Positions 15,461-31,615 of a stretch of 64,000 nt of DNA are shown here, piece after piece. Positions within the stretch are counted from its first letter, which is position 1. Each line of letters starts with the position of its first letter. The stretch comes from Bacillus sp. ISL-7 (GTDB lineage Bacteria > Bacillota > Bacilli > Bacillales_B > DSM-18226), in contig NZ_JAGGQW010000033.1 of assembly GCF_018613065.1 (NCBI RefSeq), forward strand, positions 3,289-67,288. The letters run 5' to 3'. A program made the translations under genes and the position numbers. The notes beneath the pieces were generated by a model. It saw nothing but the letters and a program-made list of their open reading frames with translations, had not been told where the DNA came from and ran no database searches.

Positions 15461-16405
15461 TCAGTCGTCTTTACGCAAGCCTAATCCAAGCTCTTCTAGT
15501 TTTGCCTTCACTTCTTCAAGTGATTTACGGCCTAAGTTACGAACTTTCATCATATCTTCTTCAGTCTTATTAGCTAATTCCTGAACAGTGTTGATTCCAG
15601 CACGCTTTAAGCAATTGTAAGAACGAACAGAAAGATCTAGTTCTTCAATAGTCATTTCAAGAACTTTTTCTTTTTGGTCTTCTTCTTTTTCAATCATGAT
15701 TTCAGCATTTTGAGCTTCATCAGTTAAACCAACGAAAATATTCAAATGCTCGGTCAAAATTTTGGATCCAAGAGCGATCGCTTCTTTTGGCCCAGTGCTT
15801 CCATCTGTCCAAACATCAAGTGTGAGCTTGTCGAAATTAGACATTTGACCAACACGTGTGTTTTCTACTTGAAATTGTACACGAGAAACTGGTGTGAAAA
15901 TGGAATCAATTGGAATAACACCTATCGGTTGATCTTCTCTTTTGTTTTGAACAGCCGGTGTATATCCACGTCCACGTCTAGCAGTCAAACGCATGCGAAG
16001 ATGACCATTTGCAGCTAATGTTGCAATATGAAGTTCTGGATTTAAAACCTCAACATCACTATCATGAGTAATATTGCCAGCTAAAACTGGACCCTCACCT
16101 TGTACATCAAACTCAAGCGTCTTCTCTTCATCAGAGTAGATTTTTAAAGCTAATTTTTTAATGTTTAAAATGATGGATGTTACATCCTCCACGACGCCTT
16201 CAATTGTTGAGAACTCATGAAGTACCCCATCGATTTGAATCGATGTAACCGCGGCACCTGGGAGTGAAGATAATAGGATACGACGTAAGGAGTTACCCAA
16301 AGTGGTACCATATCCACGCTCAAGTGGCTCTACGATGAATTTGCCATACTTAGCATCATCGTTGATCTCAATCGTTTCGATTTTTGGTTTTTCTATTTCG
16401 ATCAT
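15461..16405 (-). CDS. rpoA: DNA-directed RNA polymerase subunit alpha
   Basis: 314 residues from ATG 16405-16403 (GGAGGG 7 bases upstream); an ATG six codons earlier overlaps the binding site and is not used in relatives. The N-domain holds [20 protein letters not shown] for dimerisation and assembly with beta/beta'. A linker leads to the C-domain ([14 protein letters not shown] ... [12 protein letters not shown]) that contacts UP elements and activators. Confidence 0.98.
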   Translation of the reverse strand: MIEIEKPKIETIEINDDAKYGKFIVEPLERGYGTTLGNSLRRILLSSLPGAAVTSIQIDGVLHEFSTIEGVVEDVTSIILNIKKLALKIYSDEEKTLEFDVQGEGPVLAGNITHDSDVEVLNPELHIATLAANGHLRMRLTARRGRGYTPAVQNKREDQPIGVIPIDSIFTPVSRVQFQVENTRVGQMSNFDKLTLDVWTDGSTGPKEAIALGSKILTEHLNIFVGLTDEAQNAEIMIEKEEDQKEKVLEMTIEELDLSVRSYNCLKRAGINTVQELANKTEEDMMKVRNLGRKSLEEVKAKLEELGLGLRKDD

Positions 16406-16535
16406 CAAATAACCCTCCTTCAAAACGTCGAAACTCTAAATCAGCATATTTGCTAATTAAAAGTCCCCATGTATAAGTTCCCGTTTTGTGCACAACAACT
16501 GGAATAAATCTTCTGTAAGAGTGCAAAAAATTAGT

Positions 16536-16565
16536 ATCATATCCCATTATAGACGCATGATACAA
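16536..16565 (-). promoter_or_regulatory. Candidate internal promoter before rpoA
   Basis: Minus strand TTGTAT (16565-16560), 18 bases, TATGAT (16541-16536). The 176-base gap between rpsK and rpoA is long for this operon, so an extra promoter is plausible. Confidence 0.35.
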
Positions 16566-16581
16566 AATCTATACAGAAAAA

Positions 16582-16971
<390 letters not shown>

Positions 16972-16993
16972 TTAAATTAACCTCCTTTACCGA

Positions 16994-17359
16994 TTACTTC
17001 TTCTTGTTCGCTACAGTCTTACGAGGACCTTTGCGTGTACGAGCGTTGTTTTTCGTATTTTGTCCACGAACTGGTAAACCACGACGATGACGTAATCCGC
17101 GGTAGCAGCCGATTTCCATTAAACGCTTAATGTTAAGAGAAATTTCACGGCGAAGGTCACCTTCAACTTTTAATTTGTCGATGATGTCACGGATTTTGTT
17201 TAATTCGTCTTCTGTTAAATCACGTACACGTGTATCTTCAGAAACACCAGCTTCTGCTAGTACTTTTTGTGCAGTATTTTTACCAATTCCATAAATGTAA
17301 GTTAAAGAGATAACTACACGTTTTTCACGTGGAATATCTACACCAGCAATACGTGCCAT
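16994..17359 (-). CDS. rpsM: 30S ribosomal protein S13
   Basis: 121 residues with [20 protein letters not shown], the H2TH segment [12 protein letters not shown] and the basic tail [18 protein letters not shown]13 sits in the 30S head and contacts 5S-bound L5 and the P-site tRNA. Standard place between rpmJ and rpsK. Confidence 0.98.
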   Translation of the reverse strand: MARIAGVDIPREKRVVISLTYIYGIGKNTAQKVLAEAGVSEDTRVRDLTEDELNKIRDIIDKLKVEGDLRREISLNIKRLMEIGCYRGLRHRRGLPVRGQNTKNNARTRKGPRKTVANKKK

Positions 17360-17383
17360 AGAAAATGCGCACCTCCTTCAAAA

Positions 17384-17754
<371 letters not shown>

Positions 17755-17759
17755 CGATC

Positions 17760-17925
17760 TCGTTTCCCTTCTCTTTTCAGGATTGCGTTTATTCAAACTA
17801 GGTAGAGCAAGCAAAGCTATTCGCTCGTATGTCGTCATGCAACCTTTCAATTCTAACATATTGAGCAGCATTCTGTCCTCAGTAAATATTACAAATTACC
17901 TAAAAACGGACCAGAATCGACAACA
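17760..17925 (-). pseudogene. Decayed KOW-domain RNA-binding protein gene
   Basis: Bacillaceae carry a small KOW protein gene between map and infA. Here the same place holds only pieces of it in shifted frames: DSGPFLG, then GQNAAQYV with ERLHDD, then [20 protein letters not shown], matching the order DSxPxxGQIVKV / GRDAxQY / DRFVLLADGDKRKF / PKRK of the intact protein. Several frameshifts and stops interrupt it and the C-terminal half is gone. Recognition is by pattern memory, not alignment. Confidence 0.55.
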
Positions 17926-17946
17926 ACTATTGAAATCCGCACAAAT

Positions 17947-18692
17947 TTATAATTTGGTTAAGATTTCAAATCCTGCATCAGTGATCGCAACCGTATGCTC
18001 GAAATGCGCACAACGCCTGCCGTCAACAGTTACAACTGTCCAATTGTCAGTCAATGTTCTCACATATCGGCTTCCGGCATTTACCATCGGTTCAATAGCA
18101 AGTACCATTCCAGGCATAAGACGCGGACCATTGTTTGGTGGACCAAAATGTGGAATAGGAGGTTCCTCATGTAAGTCTTTCCCTACTCCGTGTCCTACAT
18201 ACTCGCGTACAATAGAAAAGCCATTTGCTTCCACATACGTTTGAATCGCATGGGAGATGTTCGAGAGTCGCTCGCCCGGTTTTGCTTCGTTTATGCCTAG
18301 ATAAAGAGATTCCTCTGTTACCTTCAGCAAATGCTGGGAATTATCATCAATCTCTCCTACAGCATAGGTCCAAGCTGAATCACCATGATAACCTTCATAC
18401 TTAGCACCGATATCAATGCTAATAATGTCTCCTTCATTGAGAACACGATTACCAGGAATTCCATGAACAAGTTCTTCGTTCACACTTGTACAAATGCTGC
18501 CGCGAAAACCATTATACCCTTTAAACGAAGGAAATGCATCTTGTGAGAGAATAAATTCTTCAGCAATCATGTCTAATTCCTTTGTGGTAATCCCAGGAGC
18601 TACATGTTTTTGTAACTCTTGGTGGGTAAGGGCCACAATCCGCCCGGCCGCGCGCATGATTTCAATTTCCCTAGGGGTTTTGCAAAAGATCA

Positions 18693-18693
<1 letters not shown>
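17947..18693 (-). CDS. map: Methionine aminopeptidase, type I
   Basis: 248 residues with all five metal ligands in place: Asp94, Asp105, His168, Glu201 and Glu232, plus catalytic His77. It removes the initiator methionine from new proteins. Its ATG shares one base with the adk stop (TAATG), so the two are coupled. The normal downstream partner, a KOW gene, is decayed here. Confidence 0.97.
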
Positions 18694-19358
<665 letters not shown>

Positions 19359-19397
19359 CTATAAATTGGTTTTAGGGAGCAGTGGCCCCCAAAACCT

Positions 19398-20693
19398 TTA
19401 CTTTATAAACCCTTTATAGTGACGTTTAACTAATTGTGCTTCAAGTTGTTTCATCGTATCTAATGCTACACCGACAACGATTAGCAAACTTGTTCCACCG
19501 ATTTGAGCCGATTGCGGCAGATTGGCTAAATTAATAAATAACATAGGCAATACAGCAATCAAAGCTAGGAAGAGTGCACCAACAAAAGTTAAACGATATA
19601 AGACGCGTGTTAAGTATTCTTGCGTGCTCTTTCCTGGACGGATCCCTGGAATATAGCCGCTTTGCTTTTGCAAGTTTTCCGCTGCTTGTTCAGGGTTAAC
19701 TTGGATAAATGCATAGAAATAAGTAAACGCGATAATTAACGCAGCATATAACGTCATCCCGATTGGATGAGAATAATCAAATACTTTTGTAATCCAAAGT
19801 GTTACATCATTAGTTGGAAAAAATGATGCAACCGTTCTTGGTGTTACAATGAATGAAACCGCAAAGATTACAGGAATTACACCCGCAGCATTAACTTTTA
19901 ATGGCATGTGAGTGGATTGTCCTCCGACAGGATTACGTCCAGCAACCACACGTTTAGCATATTGAATAGGTATCTTACGATTTGCTTGTTGGATAAAAAT
20001 AACTCCTACTACAATAGCCACAACAGCAAGTGCTATTAACACTACAGTAACAATACGTAAGAATAATGCCTCTCCTGCATTCTCAAATTGCTGTACATAA
20101 ATTTGATTAATAGTTGATGGCATTCCAGCAACGATACCGGCAAAGATGATAATGGAAATTCCATTACCAACACCTTTTTCAGTAATTTGCTCCCCTAACC
20201 ACATTAAAAATGCTGTACCTGCAGTTAAAACAACTGCAATAAGCAGATACGTAGCAATTCCAGGATTTTCAATCAGTTGACCGCTGGCTAAATTATTAAA
20301 ACCGTAGGACATACCTAATGCTTGGATAAAACCAAGCACAATTGTGAAATATCGAGTGATTTGAGCAATCTTACGACGACCTGATTCACCCTGCTTAGAC
20401 CATTCCGTAAACTTAGGTACAACGTCCATTTGCAGGAGCTGTATTATGATCGAAGCAGTGATATATGGCATGATTCCCATTGCAAAGATGGAGAATTGTT
20501 TTAATGCTCCACCGCCAAAAGTATTTAAAATTCCGAAAACACTAAGCTTATCTTGATTTGCAAGTACATCTGCATTTACATTGGGCACTGGGATAAATGT
20601 ACCTAATCGAAATACGACTAACATTAAAAGGGTGAATATGATCTTCCGTCTTATCTCACCCACGCGCATAAAATTGGAGATTGTCTGGAACAT
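19398..20693 (-). CDS. secY: Preprotein translocase subunit SecY
   Basis: 431 residues with ten hydrophobic segments and the cytosolic loop RxVAGRNPVGGQSTHMPLK, forming the Sec channel with SecE and SecG. The C-terminal TSLLIVVGVALDTMKQLEAQ is conserved. The start overlaps the rplO stop by one base. SecE is encoded at 46780-46962 in this window. Confidence 0.97.
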   Translation of the reverse strand: MFQTISNFMRVGEIRRKIIFTLLMLVVFRLGTFIPVPNVNADVLANQDKLSVFGILNTFGGGALKQFSIFAMGIMPYITASIIIQLLQMDVVPKFTEWSKQGESGRRKIAQITRYFTIVLGFIQALGMSYGFNNLASGQLIENPGIATYLLIAVVLTAGTAFLMWLGEQITEKGVGNGISIIIFAGIVAGMPSTINQIYVQQFENAGEALFLRIVTVVLIALAVVAIVVGVIFIQQANRKIPIQYAKRVVAGRNPVGGQSTHMPLKVNAAGVIPVIFAVSFIVTPRTVASFFPTNDVTLWITKVFDYSHPIGMTLYAALIIAFTYFYAFIQVNPEQAAENLQKQSGYIPGIRPGKSTQEYLTRVLYRLTFVGALFLALIAVLPMLFINLANLPQSAQIGGTSLLIVVGVALDTMKQLEAQLVKRHYKGFIK

Positions 20694-21133
20694 TAGATCA
20701 CCTCAGTGTTTCCACCAGCAGCTTCGATCGCTTCCTTAGCAGCAGAGGAGAATTTGTGAGCTTTGACAGTCAACTTTTTCTCTACGTTCCCTTTTGCAAG
20801 AATTTTGATTCCTGCTTTTTCGTTGCTAACTACACCTGATTCGATAAGAAGTTCTGGAGTAACTTCTGTACCTTCAGCAAAGCGGTTTAAAGCATCAAGA
20901 TTTACAACTGCATATTCCTTACGGCTGAAGTTTGTAAATCCGCGTTTTGGTAAACGACGATATAAAGGTGTTTGACCACCTTCAAAACCTAGACGTACAC
21001 CGCCACCCGAACGAGCGTTTTGACCTTTATGACCTTTACCGGCAGTTTTTCCTTGACCAGAACCGATACCGCGTCCTAGACGCTTACGATCTTTACGGGA
21101 ACCCTCAGCAGGTTTTAGTTCATGAAGTTTCAT
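20693..21133 (-). CDS. rplO: 50S ribosomal protein L15
   Basis: 146 residues. The long basic N-terminal extension [19 protein letters not shown] threads into 23S rRNA; the globular C-domain follows. GGAGGTGCC before the ATG. It lies between rpmD and secY. Confidence 0.98.
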   Translation of the reverse strand: MKLHELKPAEGSRKDRKRLGRGIGSGQGKTAGKGHKGQNARSGGGVRLGFEGGQTPLYRRLPKRGFTNFSRKEYAVVNLDALNRFAEGTEVTPELLIESGVVSNEKAGIKILAKGNVEKKLTVKAHKFSSAAKEAIEAAGGNTEVI

Positions 21134-21165
21134 ATTGGCACCTCCTTATGAAAGAAAACAATCAA

Positions 21166-21348
21166 TTATTGTTCTTTAACTGTTACAAGGTGAGCAACTT
21201 TGGTAATCATACCGCGAATAGCAGCATTATCTTGATGCTCAACTGTTTGATTCAATTTACGTAATCCTAAAGCTTTAACTGTTTCACGTTGATCGCCAGG
21301 ACGGCCAATTACGCTGCGAGTGAGGGTAACTAATAGTTTATTCGCCAT
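21166..21348 (-). CDS. rpmD: 50S ribosomal protein L30
   Basis: 60 residues, [20 protein letters not shown], then [16 protein letters not shown], the usual short bacterial L30. It starts 1 base after the rpsE stop, a spacing that implies coupled translation. Confidence 0.97.
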   Translation of the reverse strand: MANKLLVTLTRSVIGRPGDQRETVKALGLRKLNQTVEHQDNAAIRGMITKVAHLVTVKEQ

Positions 21349-21349
21349 T

Positions 21350-21886
<537 letters not shown>

Positions 21887-22249
21887 TTAGAATTGTAAGC
21901 CGTTTTCACGGGCAGCATCAGCTAATACTTGAATACGTCCATGGTATAGGTATCCGCCACGATCAAAGACAATAGAAGTGATACCTTTTTCTACCGCACG
22001 TTTAGCTACTAATTCTCCGACCATTTTAGCAGCTTCAACATTATTAGTTGATTCTAAAGTAAAGTCTTTATCTAAAGTAGAAGCACTTGCTAAAGTTACT
22101 CCATTAATGTCATCAATTATTTGAGCATAAATATGTTTGTTTGAACGAAACACATTTAGACGTGGACGAGCTGAAGTTCCGCTAAGTTTCGCACGAACAC
22201 GAGCATGTCTTTTCTTGCGAGTAGCGTTTTTATCAAGCTTCGTAATCAT
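21887..22249 (-). CDS. rplR: 50S ribosomal protein L18
   Basis: 120 residues with [19 protein letters not shown] and the end [17 protein letters not shown]18 binds 5S rRNA with L5. Standard position between rplF and rpsE. Confidence 0.98.
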   Translation of the reverse strand: MITKLDKNATRKKRHARVRAKLSGTSARPRLNVFRSNKHIYAQIIDDINGVTLASASTLDKDFTLESTNNVEAAKMVGELVAKRAVEKGITSIVFDRGGYLYHGRIQVLADAARENGLQF

Positions 22250-22281
22250 TTACGTCACTCCTTTCGTTTACCTATGAGGCA

Positions 22282-22818
22282 TTACTTACCAGTTTTACCT
22301 TCTTTGCGACGAACAAATTCACCTTCGTAACGGATTCCTTTACCTTTATAAGGCTCAGGAGGACGAACTCCGCGAATATTCGCTGCTAAAGCACCAACAC
22401 GTTCTTTGTCAGTACCCTTGATAACGATTTTAGTATTTGCAGGTACCTCGATTTCAAGGCCCGCTTCAGGTTCGATCTCAACTGGATGAGAGTATCCAAC
22501 GTTTAATACAAGTTTGTTACCTTGCTTTTGAGCACGATAACCAACCCCGATTAACTCTAAGCCTCTAGTGAAGCCAGTGGATACACCTTCAATCATGTTC
22601 GCAAGCACGGCACGAGTAGTTCCGTGTAATGCGCGGTGTTCTTTTACATCAGAAGGACGAGTGATTGTTACAAGATTCTCTTCCACGTTGATAGTAATAT
22701 CAGGATGGAAAGTACGAGTAAGTTCACCTTTAGGTCCTTTAACTGTAGCAGTACTATTATTTAAAGTAACTGTAACTCCTGCTGGAATAACAATTGGTTT
22801 TTTTCCTACGCGAGACAT
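22282..22818 (-). CDS. rplF: 50S ribosomal protein L6
   Basis: 178 residues starting [15 protein letters not shown], with two repeated folds and the C-terminal motif [14 protein letters not shown] that binds 23S rRNA near the factor site. Ribosome binding site GGAGGTGC upstream. Fits the spc operon order rpsH-rplF-rplR. Confidence 0.98.
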   Translation of the reverse strand: MSRVGKKPIVIPAGVTVTLNNSTATVKGPKGELTRTFHPDITINVEENLVTITRPSDVKEHRALHGTTRAVLANMIEGVSTGFTRGLELIGVGYRAQKQGNKLVLNVGYSHPVEIEPEAGLEIEVPANTKIVIKGTDKERVGALAANIRGVRPPEPYKGKGIRYEGEFVRRKEGKTGK

Positions 22819-22849
22819 TTAGTGCACCTCCATTCATTCAAAAGCTCAA

Positions 22850-23248
22850 TTACCAAACGTAAGCTAATACTTCTCCGCCGACTTGTTTTGCACGAGCTTC
22901 TTTATCTGTAATAACACCTTGTGATGTTGATACTAATGCGATACCAAGACCGTTAAGAACGCGTGGTACCTCAGTTGATTTTGCGTAAACTCTAAGTCCA
23001 GGCTTGCTTATGCGCTTAAGACCAGTAATAACACGTTCATTACTAGCACCGTATTTTAGGAAGATACGGATGATACCTTGTTTGTTGTCTTCGATAAATT
23101 CGACGTCACGTACGAAACCTTCGCGCTTTAAAATTTCAGCAATTTCTTTTTTCGTATTAGAAGCAGGCACTTCTAACTTTTCGTGACGCACCATATTCGC
23201 ATTACGAATGCGAGTAAGCATATCAGCAATTGGATCTGTCATGACCAT
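22850..23248 (-). CDS. rpsH: 30S ribosomal protein S8
   Basis: 132 residues, [20 protein letters not shown] at the N-terminus and [22 protein letters not shown] at the end in two pieces of the conserved C-domain. S8 is a primary 16S binder and in some bacteria the translational regulator of the spc operon. Confidence 0.98.
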   Translation of the reverse strand: MVMTDPIADMLTRIRNANMVRHEKLEVPASNTKKEIAEILKREGFVRDVEFIEDNKQGIIRIFLKYGASNERVITGLKRISKPGLRVYAKSTEVPRVLNGLGIALVSTSQGVITDKEARAKQVGGEVLAYVW

Positions 23249-23277
23249 TATTTTTACCTCCTTCCCAGACTTGGGTT

Positions 23278-23487
<210 letters not shown>

Positions 23488-24027
23488 TTACTTTTGGAAT
23501 GGCATTCCAAATTGAGTTAAAAGTTCACGAGATTCTTCATCAGTTTTAGCAGTCGTTACGATAACGATATCCATACCACGAACCTTGCTTACTTTATCGT
23601 AATCAATTTCAGGGAAAATTAATTGTTCTTTAATTCCCAATGTATAGTTACCGCGACCGTCGAATGCTTTTTTAGAAATACCACGGAAGTCACGTACACG
23701 AGGTAAAGAAACAGAAACTAATTTATCCAAGAATTCGTACATGCGCTCACCGCGAAGTGTAACTTTTGCACCGATTGGCATACCTTCACGAAGGCGGAAG
23801 CCAGCGATAGATTTTTTCGCACGTGTCACGACTGGTTTTTGACCTGTGATCGTTGAAAGTTCTTCAACTGCATTATCAAGTGCCTTTGCATTTGCAACTG
23901 CGTCACCAACGCCCATATTCACGACGATTTTATCAAGTTTAGGAACTTCCATAACTGATTTATAGTTGAACTTGCTCATAAGAGCAGGAGTAACTTCTTT
24001 AACAAATTTTTCTTTTAGGCGGTTCAC
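23488..24027 (-). CDS. rplE: 50S ribosomal protein L5
   Basis: 179 residues, starting [20 protein letters not shown]. It has the 5S rRNA-binding pattern [11 protein letters not shown] and [22 protein letters not shown] segment. It is part of the central protuberance and bridges to S13. Confidence 0.98.
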   Translation of the reverse strand: MNRLKEKFVKEVTPALMSKFNYKSVMEVPKLDKIVVNMGVGDAVANAKALDNAVEELSTITGQKPVVTRAKKSIAGFRLREGMPIGAKVTLRGERMYEFLDKLVSVSLPRVRDFRGISKKAFDGRGNYTLGIKEQLIFPEIDYDKVSKVRGMDIVIVTTAKTDEESRELLTQFGMPFQK

Positions 24028-24055
24028 TTATTGTACCTCCCTTCTTAATTTTAAA

Positions 24056-24364
24056 CTATTTATCTAAAATTTCACCGGATTTTGCTACGCGTACTTTTTT
24101 GCCATCTACCGTTGTGGAACCTACACGAGTCGGAATATCTGTTTTAGGATCGATAGGCATTACGTTCGATACATGAATTGGAGCCTCAAAGCTGATGATA
24201 CCGCCTTGTGGATTCACTTGAGAAGGTTTAGAGTGTTTTTTTGCAATGTTCACTCCTTCTACTAGTACACGGCTTTCTTTAGGATAAGCAGCAAGGATTA
24301 CTCCTGTTTTGCCTTTATCCTTTCCAGAGATGACTCTTACGTTGTCACCTTTTTTCACATGCAT
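24056..24364 (-). CDS. rplX: 50S ribosomal protein L24
   Basis: 102 residues from the second of two adjacent ATGs ([20 protein letters not shown]), the start used in relatives; the first ATG at 24367 is 6 bases from GGAGG and would add one Met. Contains the KOW motif [17 protein letters not shown]24 starts 50S assembly at the tunnel exit. Confidence 0.96.
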   Translation of the reverse strand: MHVKKGDNVRVISGKDKGKTGVILAAYPKESRVLVEGVNIAKKHSKPSQVNPQGGIISFEAPIHVSNVMPIDPKTDIPTRVGSTTVDGKKVRVAKSGEILDK

Positions 24365-24399
24365 CATTAAGCACCTCCTTAAAGGCATTTGAATTTAAA

Positions 24400-24795
<396 letters not shown>

Positions 24796-24808
24796 TTAAT
24801 CCGAACAA

Positions 24809-25072
24809 TTAAATAATAACTGCTTTTTCTACAACTTCAACTAAACGGAAACGCTTAGTAGCTGAAAGCGGACGAGTTTCCATGATACGTACTACATCGC
24901 CGATTTTTGCTTCATTTTGCTCATCATGAGCTTTATACTTTTTAGAGTACTTAACGCGTTTACCATATAAAGGATGCTTTTTTTGTGTTTCAACAAGAAC
25001 CGTTACAGTTTTATCCATCTTGTCAGAAACAACGCGTCCTGTGTAAACTTTACGTTGGTTACGTTCACTCAT
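24809..25072 (-). CDS. rpsQ: 30S ribosomal protein S17
   Basis: 87 residues with the S17 signature [20 protein letters not shown] and an N-terminal [16 protein letters not shown]. An OB-fold primary binder of 16S rRNA. Last gene of the S10 part of the operon. Confidence 0.98.
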   Translation of the reverse strand: MSERNQRKVYTGRVVSDKMDKTVTVLVETQKKHPLYGKRVKYSKKYKAHDEQNEAKIGDVVRIMETRPLSATKRFRLVEVVEKAVII

Positions 25073-25094
25073 TGTGTGAACCTCCCTTCAATAA

Positions 25095-26377
<1,283 letters not shown>

Positions 26378-26380
26378 AGC

Positions 26381-27018
<638 letters not shown>

Positions 27019-27078
27019 GAAGGAACCTCCCTTCGTGACTGTTCTACGGTTCTTTCTTTGAACCGTAGGAGAATCACG

Positions 27079-28222
<1,144 letters not shown>

Positions 28223-28223
<1 letters not shown>

Positions 28224-28846
28224 TATGCAAGCACCTCCTCTACTTTTTCAACCGCTGCTTTAGTCATGATCAATTTCTCATGATTAACAACATCTAATAC
28301 GTTAATTCCATCTGCTGTTACTACTGTGATACCAGGAATGTTACGAGCAGAAAGTGCTACATTTTCATCAAGGTCAGCTGTAACGATTAATGCTTTCTTC
28401 TCAACAGAAAGACCGTTTAATACTGTTTTGAAATCTTTTGTTTTCGGAGTATCGATAGCTAAAATATCTAACACTAAAATGTTTTCTTCTAAAACTTTAG
28501 AAGAAAGCGCAGATTTGATTGCTAAACGACGTACTTTTTTCGGTAATTTATAGCTGTAGCTGCGTGGTGTTGGACCGAATACAGTACCACCTCCGCGCCA
28601 TTGTGGAGAACGGATTGACCCTTGACGAGCGCGTCCAGTTCCTTTTTGACGCCATGGCTTACGACCACCGCCGCGTACTTCAGAACGAATTTTAGTTTTA
28701 TGAGTTCCTTGACGTAATGAAGCTCTTTGCATAACAATTGCTTCAAATAATACGTGCTGGTTAGGCTCAATACCAAATACAGAATCATTAAGTTCAATAT
28801 CACCAACTTGTGATCCAGTTTGGTTTAATAATGCTACTTTAGGCAT
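28223..28846 (-). CDS. rplD: 50S ribosomal protein L4
   Basis: 207 residues with the tunnel-lining loop [20 protein letters not shown]. In E. coli L4 represses its own operon; Bacillus lacks that mechanism in the same form. The loop looks wild type for macrolide sensitivity. Confidence 0.98.
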
Positions 28847-28875
28847 TCCTTTGTTCCTCCTTTCTTAAAAAGTGA

Positions 28876-29502
28876 CTATGCTTTAATCGCACCTTTAATT
28901 TTTAATAAAGCTTTTTTAGCGCCAGGTACATTACCTTTGATTAAAAGTAGGTTACGCTCTGTATCAACCTTAACGATTTCAAGGTTTTGTACAGTGATTT
29001 GTTCTCCACCCATACGACCTGGTAATAATTTACCTTTGAATACGCGGTTTGGAGCAACTGGTCCCATTGAACCTGGACGACGATGGTAACGTGAACCGTG
29101 GGCCATTGGGCCTCGTGATTGTCCGTGGCGCTTAATTACACCTTGGAAACCTTTACCCTTTGAGATCCCTGTTACATCTACGATATCGCCAGCAGCGAAA
29201 ATATCAACCTTGACTTCTTGACCAACTTCATAGCTTGCTAAGTCATCTCCGCGGAATTCGCGAACGAAGCGCTTAGGAGCAGTGTTTGCTTTAGCAACAT
29301 GCCCTTTTTCTGGTTTGTTAGCTAACTTTTCACGTTTGTCTTCAAAACCAACTTGAACTGAAACATATCCGTCGCTGTCAACTGATTTCTTTTGAAGAAC
29401 TACGTTTGGAGCTACCTCAACTACAGTTACAGGAATTAAGTTACCGTTACTAGCAAATACTTGAGTCATACCAATCTTTCTTCCTAAGATTCCTTTGGTC
29501 AT
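28876..29502 (-). CDS. rplC: 50S ribosomal protein L3
   Basis: 208 residues, [20 protein letters not shown], with the long loop [20 protein letters not shown] that reaches the peptidyl-transferase centre. An early assembly protein of the 50S subunit. Confidence 0.98.
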   Translation of the reverse strand: MTKGILGRKIGMTQVFASNGNLIPVTVVEVAPNVVLQKKSVDSDGYVSVQVGFEDKREKLANKPEKGHVAKANTAPKRFVREFRGDDLASYEVGQEVKVDIFAAGDIVDVTGISKGKGFQGVIKRHGQSRGPMAHGSRYHRRPGSMGPVAPNRVFKGKLLPGRMGGEQITVQNLEIVKVDTERNLLLIKGNVPGAKKALLKIKGAIKA

Positions 29503-29541
29503 TTAAGTCACACCTCCTAGATTATTTATCATTTATTTTGA

Positions 29542-29871
<330 letters not shown>

Positions 29872-29910
29872 CTATTTTCTAAATAGACATTCTCAGTGAA
29901 AATTTCCCTC

Positions 29911-29943
29911 ACACACTCGCCATGGCAAAGCGGCCGGGTGTGT
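29911..29943 (-). other. Hairpin in the S10 operon leader
   Basis: Minus-strand ACACACCC ... GAGTGTGT closes a G+C-rich hairpin about 40 bases after the predicted transcription start and about 60 bases before rpsJ. No T-run follows, so it is a leader structure rather than a terminator. Confidence 0.5.
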
Positions 29944-29986
29944 CAGCAACCTTCCACATCATCGCAGTCAAAGACCAACATTGTCT

Positions 29987-30015
29987 ATTATACATAAAAC
30001 ACAAAGCAAACGCAA
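29987..30015 (-). promoter_or_regulatory. SigA-type promoter of the S10 superoperon
   Basis: Minus strand -35 TTGCGT (30015-30010), 17-base spacer with an extended TATG, -10 TATAAT (29992-29987). The rest of 29851-30304 holds only the leader hairpin, this promoter and the tuf terminator. The ybaC gene found here in B. subtilis is absent. Confidence 0.8.
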
Positions 30016-30221
30016 CACTTATTCCGATTTTTTTCTTTATGTTTCTGTTTCGAACACTTTTCCTATTATAGCGGGTGATATACACTTTATCAACTATTAT
30101 TATCAATCTCCAGAAATATCCTAATATAAAGGTTGAGGTACGAATATTATGAATATATATATAGAAGAAACTCGATCTAAAACCTTTTTAAAACAATGTC
30201 TTTAACACAGCCAAAACAACA

Positions 30222-30257
30222 AAAAAGCAGAAGGATCGTCATCCATCTGCTTTTTAT
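30222..30257 (-). terminator. Rho-independent terminator after tuf
   Basis: AAAAAGCAGA pairs with TCTGCTTTTT in a symmetric stem with T-run on the minus strand, about 48 bases past the tuf stop. It separates the str and S10 transcription units. Confidence 0.85.
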
Positions 30258-30304
30258 ATGTTTAATAATTATCCACTCAGCACTAAAGGAGCTGCAGTTT
30301 CTAA

Positions 30305-31492
30305 TTACTCAGTGATTGTAGTGATTGAACCTGAACCTACTGTACGTCCACCTTCACGAATAGAGAACTTAGTTCCTTCTTCGATTGCGATTGGAGCGAT
30401 TAGTTCAACGATCATTTCGATATGGTCGCCAGGCATAACCATTTCAGTGCCTTCTGGAAGCATACAAATACCAGTAATATCAGAAGTACGGAAATAGAAT
30501 TGTGGACGGTAGTTTGAGAAGAATGGAGTATGACGTCCGCCTTCTTCTTTTGATAATACGTAAACTTGTGCTTTGAACTTTGTGTGTGGTGTGATTGACT
30601 TTGGTTTAGCCAATACTTGACCACGTTCGATATCTTCACGTGCTACACCACGAAGAAGGGCACCGATGTTGTCACCAGCTTCAGCGAAATCAAGAAGTTT
30701 ACGGAACATTTCTACACCTGTTACAGTAGTAGATTTTGGCTCTTCAGTGAAACCTACGATTTCAACTACGTCACCAACTTTAACTACACCACGCTCAACA
30801 CGCCCTGTAGCAACAGTTCCACGACCAGTGATTGAGAATACATCCTCAATTGGCATCATGAATGGCTTGTCAGTGTCACGAGTTGGTGTTGGAATCCACT
30901 CATCAACAGCAGTCATAAGTTCATTGATTTTTTCTTCCCATGCAGCATCGCCTTCTAATGCTTTAAGAGCAGAACCTTTGATAACTGGAGTGTCATCGCC
31001 TGGGAAGTCGTATTCTGTTAATAGATCACGAATTTCCATTTCTACTAATTCAAGAAGCTCTTCATCGTCAACCATGTCACACTTGTTCATGAATACAACA
31101 AGGTATGGTACACCTACTTGACGAGAAAGAAGGATGTGCTCACGAGTTTGTGGCATTGGGCCATCAGTTGCAGAAACAACTAGGATACCGCCGTCCATTT
31201 GCGCAGCACCAGTGATCATGTTTTTAACATAGTCAGCGTGTCCTGGGCAATCTACGTGTGCATAGTGACGAAGATCTGTTTCATATTCTACGTGTGCAGT
31301 AGAGATTGTGATACCACGTTCTTTTTCTTCTGGTGCACCGTCGATTTGATCGTATGCACGAGCTTCTGCTTTACCAGATTTAGCAAGAACAGAAGTGATT
31401 GCAGCTGTTAAAGTTGTTTTACCATGGTCAACGTGTCCGATTGTACCAATGTTAACGTGTGGCTTTGAACGGTCGAATTTAGCTTTACCCAT
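30305..31492 (-). CDS. tuf: Elongation factor Tu
   Basis: 395 residues. G-domain motifs [17 protein letters not shown] and NKCDMVD are intact. EF-Tu brings aminoacyl-tRNA to the ribosome as a GTP complex. It is the single tuf gene at this locus, last of the str operon, 123 bases behind fusA with a strong GGAGG. Confidence 0.99.
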   Translation of the reverse strand: MGKAKFDRSKPHVNIGTIGHVDHGKTTLTAAITSVLAKSGKAEARAYDQIDGAPEEKERGITISTAHVEYETDLRHYAHVDCPGHADYVKNMITGAAQMDGGILVVSATDGPMPQTREHILLSRQVGVPYLVVFMNKCDMVDDEELLELVEMEIRDLLTEYDFPGDDTPVIKGSALKALEGDAAWEEKINELMTAVDEWIPTPTRDTDKPFMMPIEDVFSITGRGTVATGRVERGVVKVGDVVEIVGFTEEPKSTTVTGVEMFRKLLDFAEAGDNIGALLRGVAREDIERGQVLAKPKSITPHTKFKAQVYVLSKEEGGRHTPFFSNYRPQFYFRTSDITGICMLPEGTEMVMPGDHIEMIVELIAPIAIEEGTKFSIREGGRTVGSGSITTITE

Positions 31493-31542
31493 TAGGAAAT
31501 CCTCCTCTAAATTATAAAAATTTAAGTTTATTTTTTTTATGT

Positions 31543-31577
31543 AAGCCGTGAATATGGTTGTCCCTTACTCACGGCTT
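31543..31577 (-). other. Perfect 9-bp hairpin in the fusA-tuf spacer
   Basis: AAGCCGTGA pairs with TCACGGCTT around a 17-base loop. There is no T-run on either strand. It may be an mRNA processing or stability element that raises tuf levels over fusA. Confidence 0.5.
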
Positions 31578-31615
31578 CCAATTGTAGTTATACTTTATCA
31601 AAAGATGAAAATCAA

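Noticed and set aside
17755..17871. 39-residue extension of IF-1
   Set aside because: The extension matches the decayed KOW gene, and IF-1 is 72 residues in the family.
31543..31577. Perfect hairpin before tuf as a terminator
   Set aside because: No T-run follows on either strand, and tuf belongs to the same unit as fusA.
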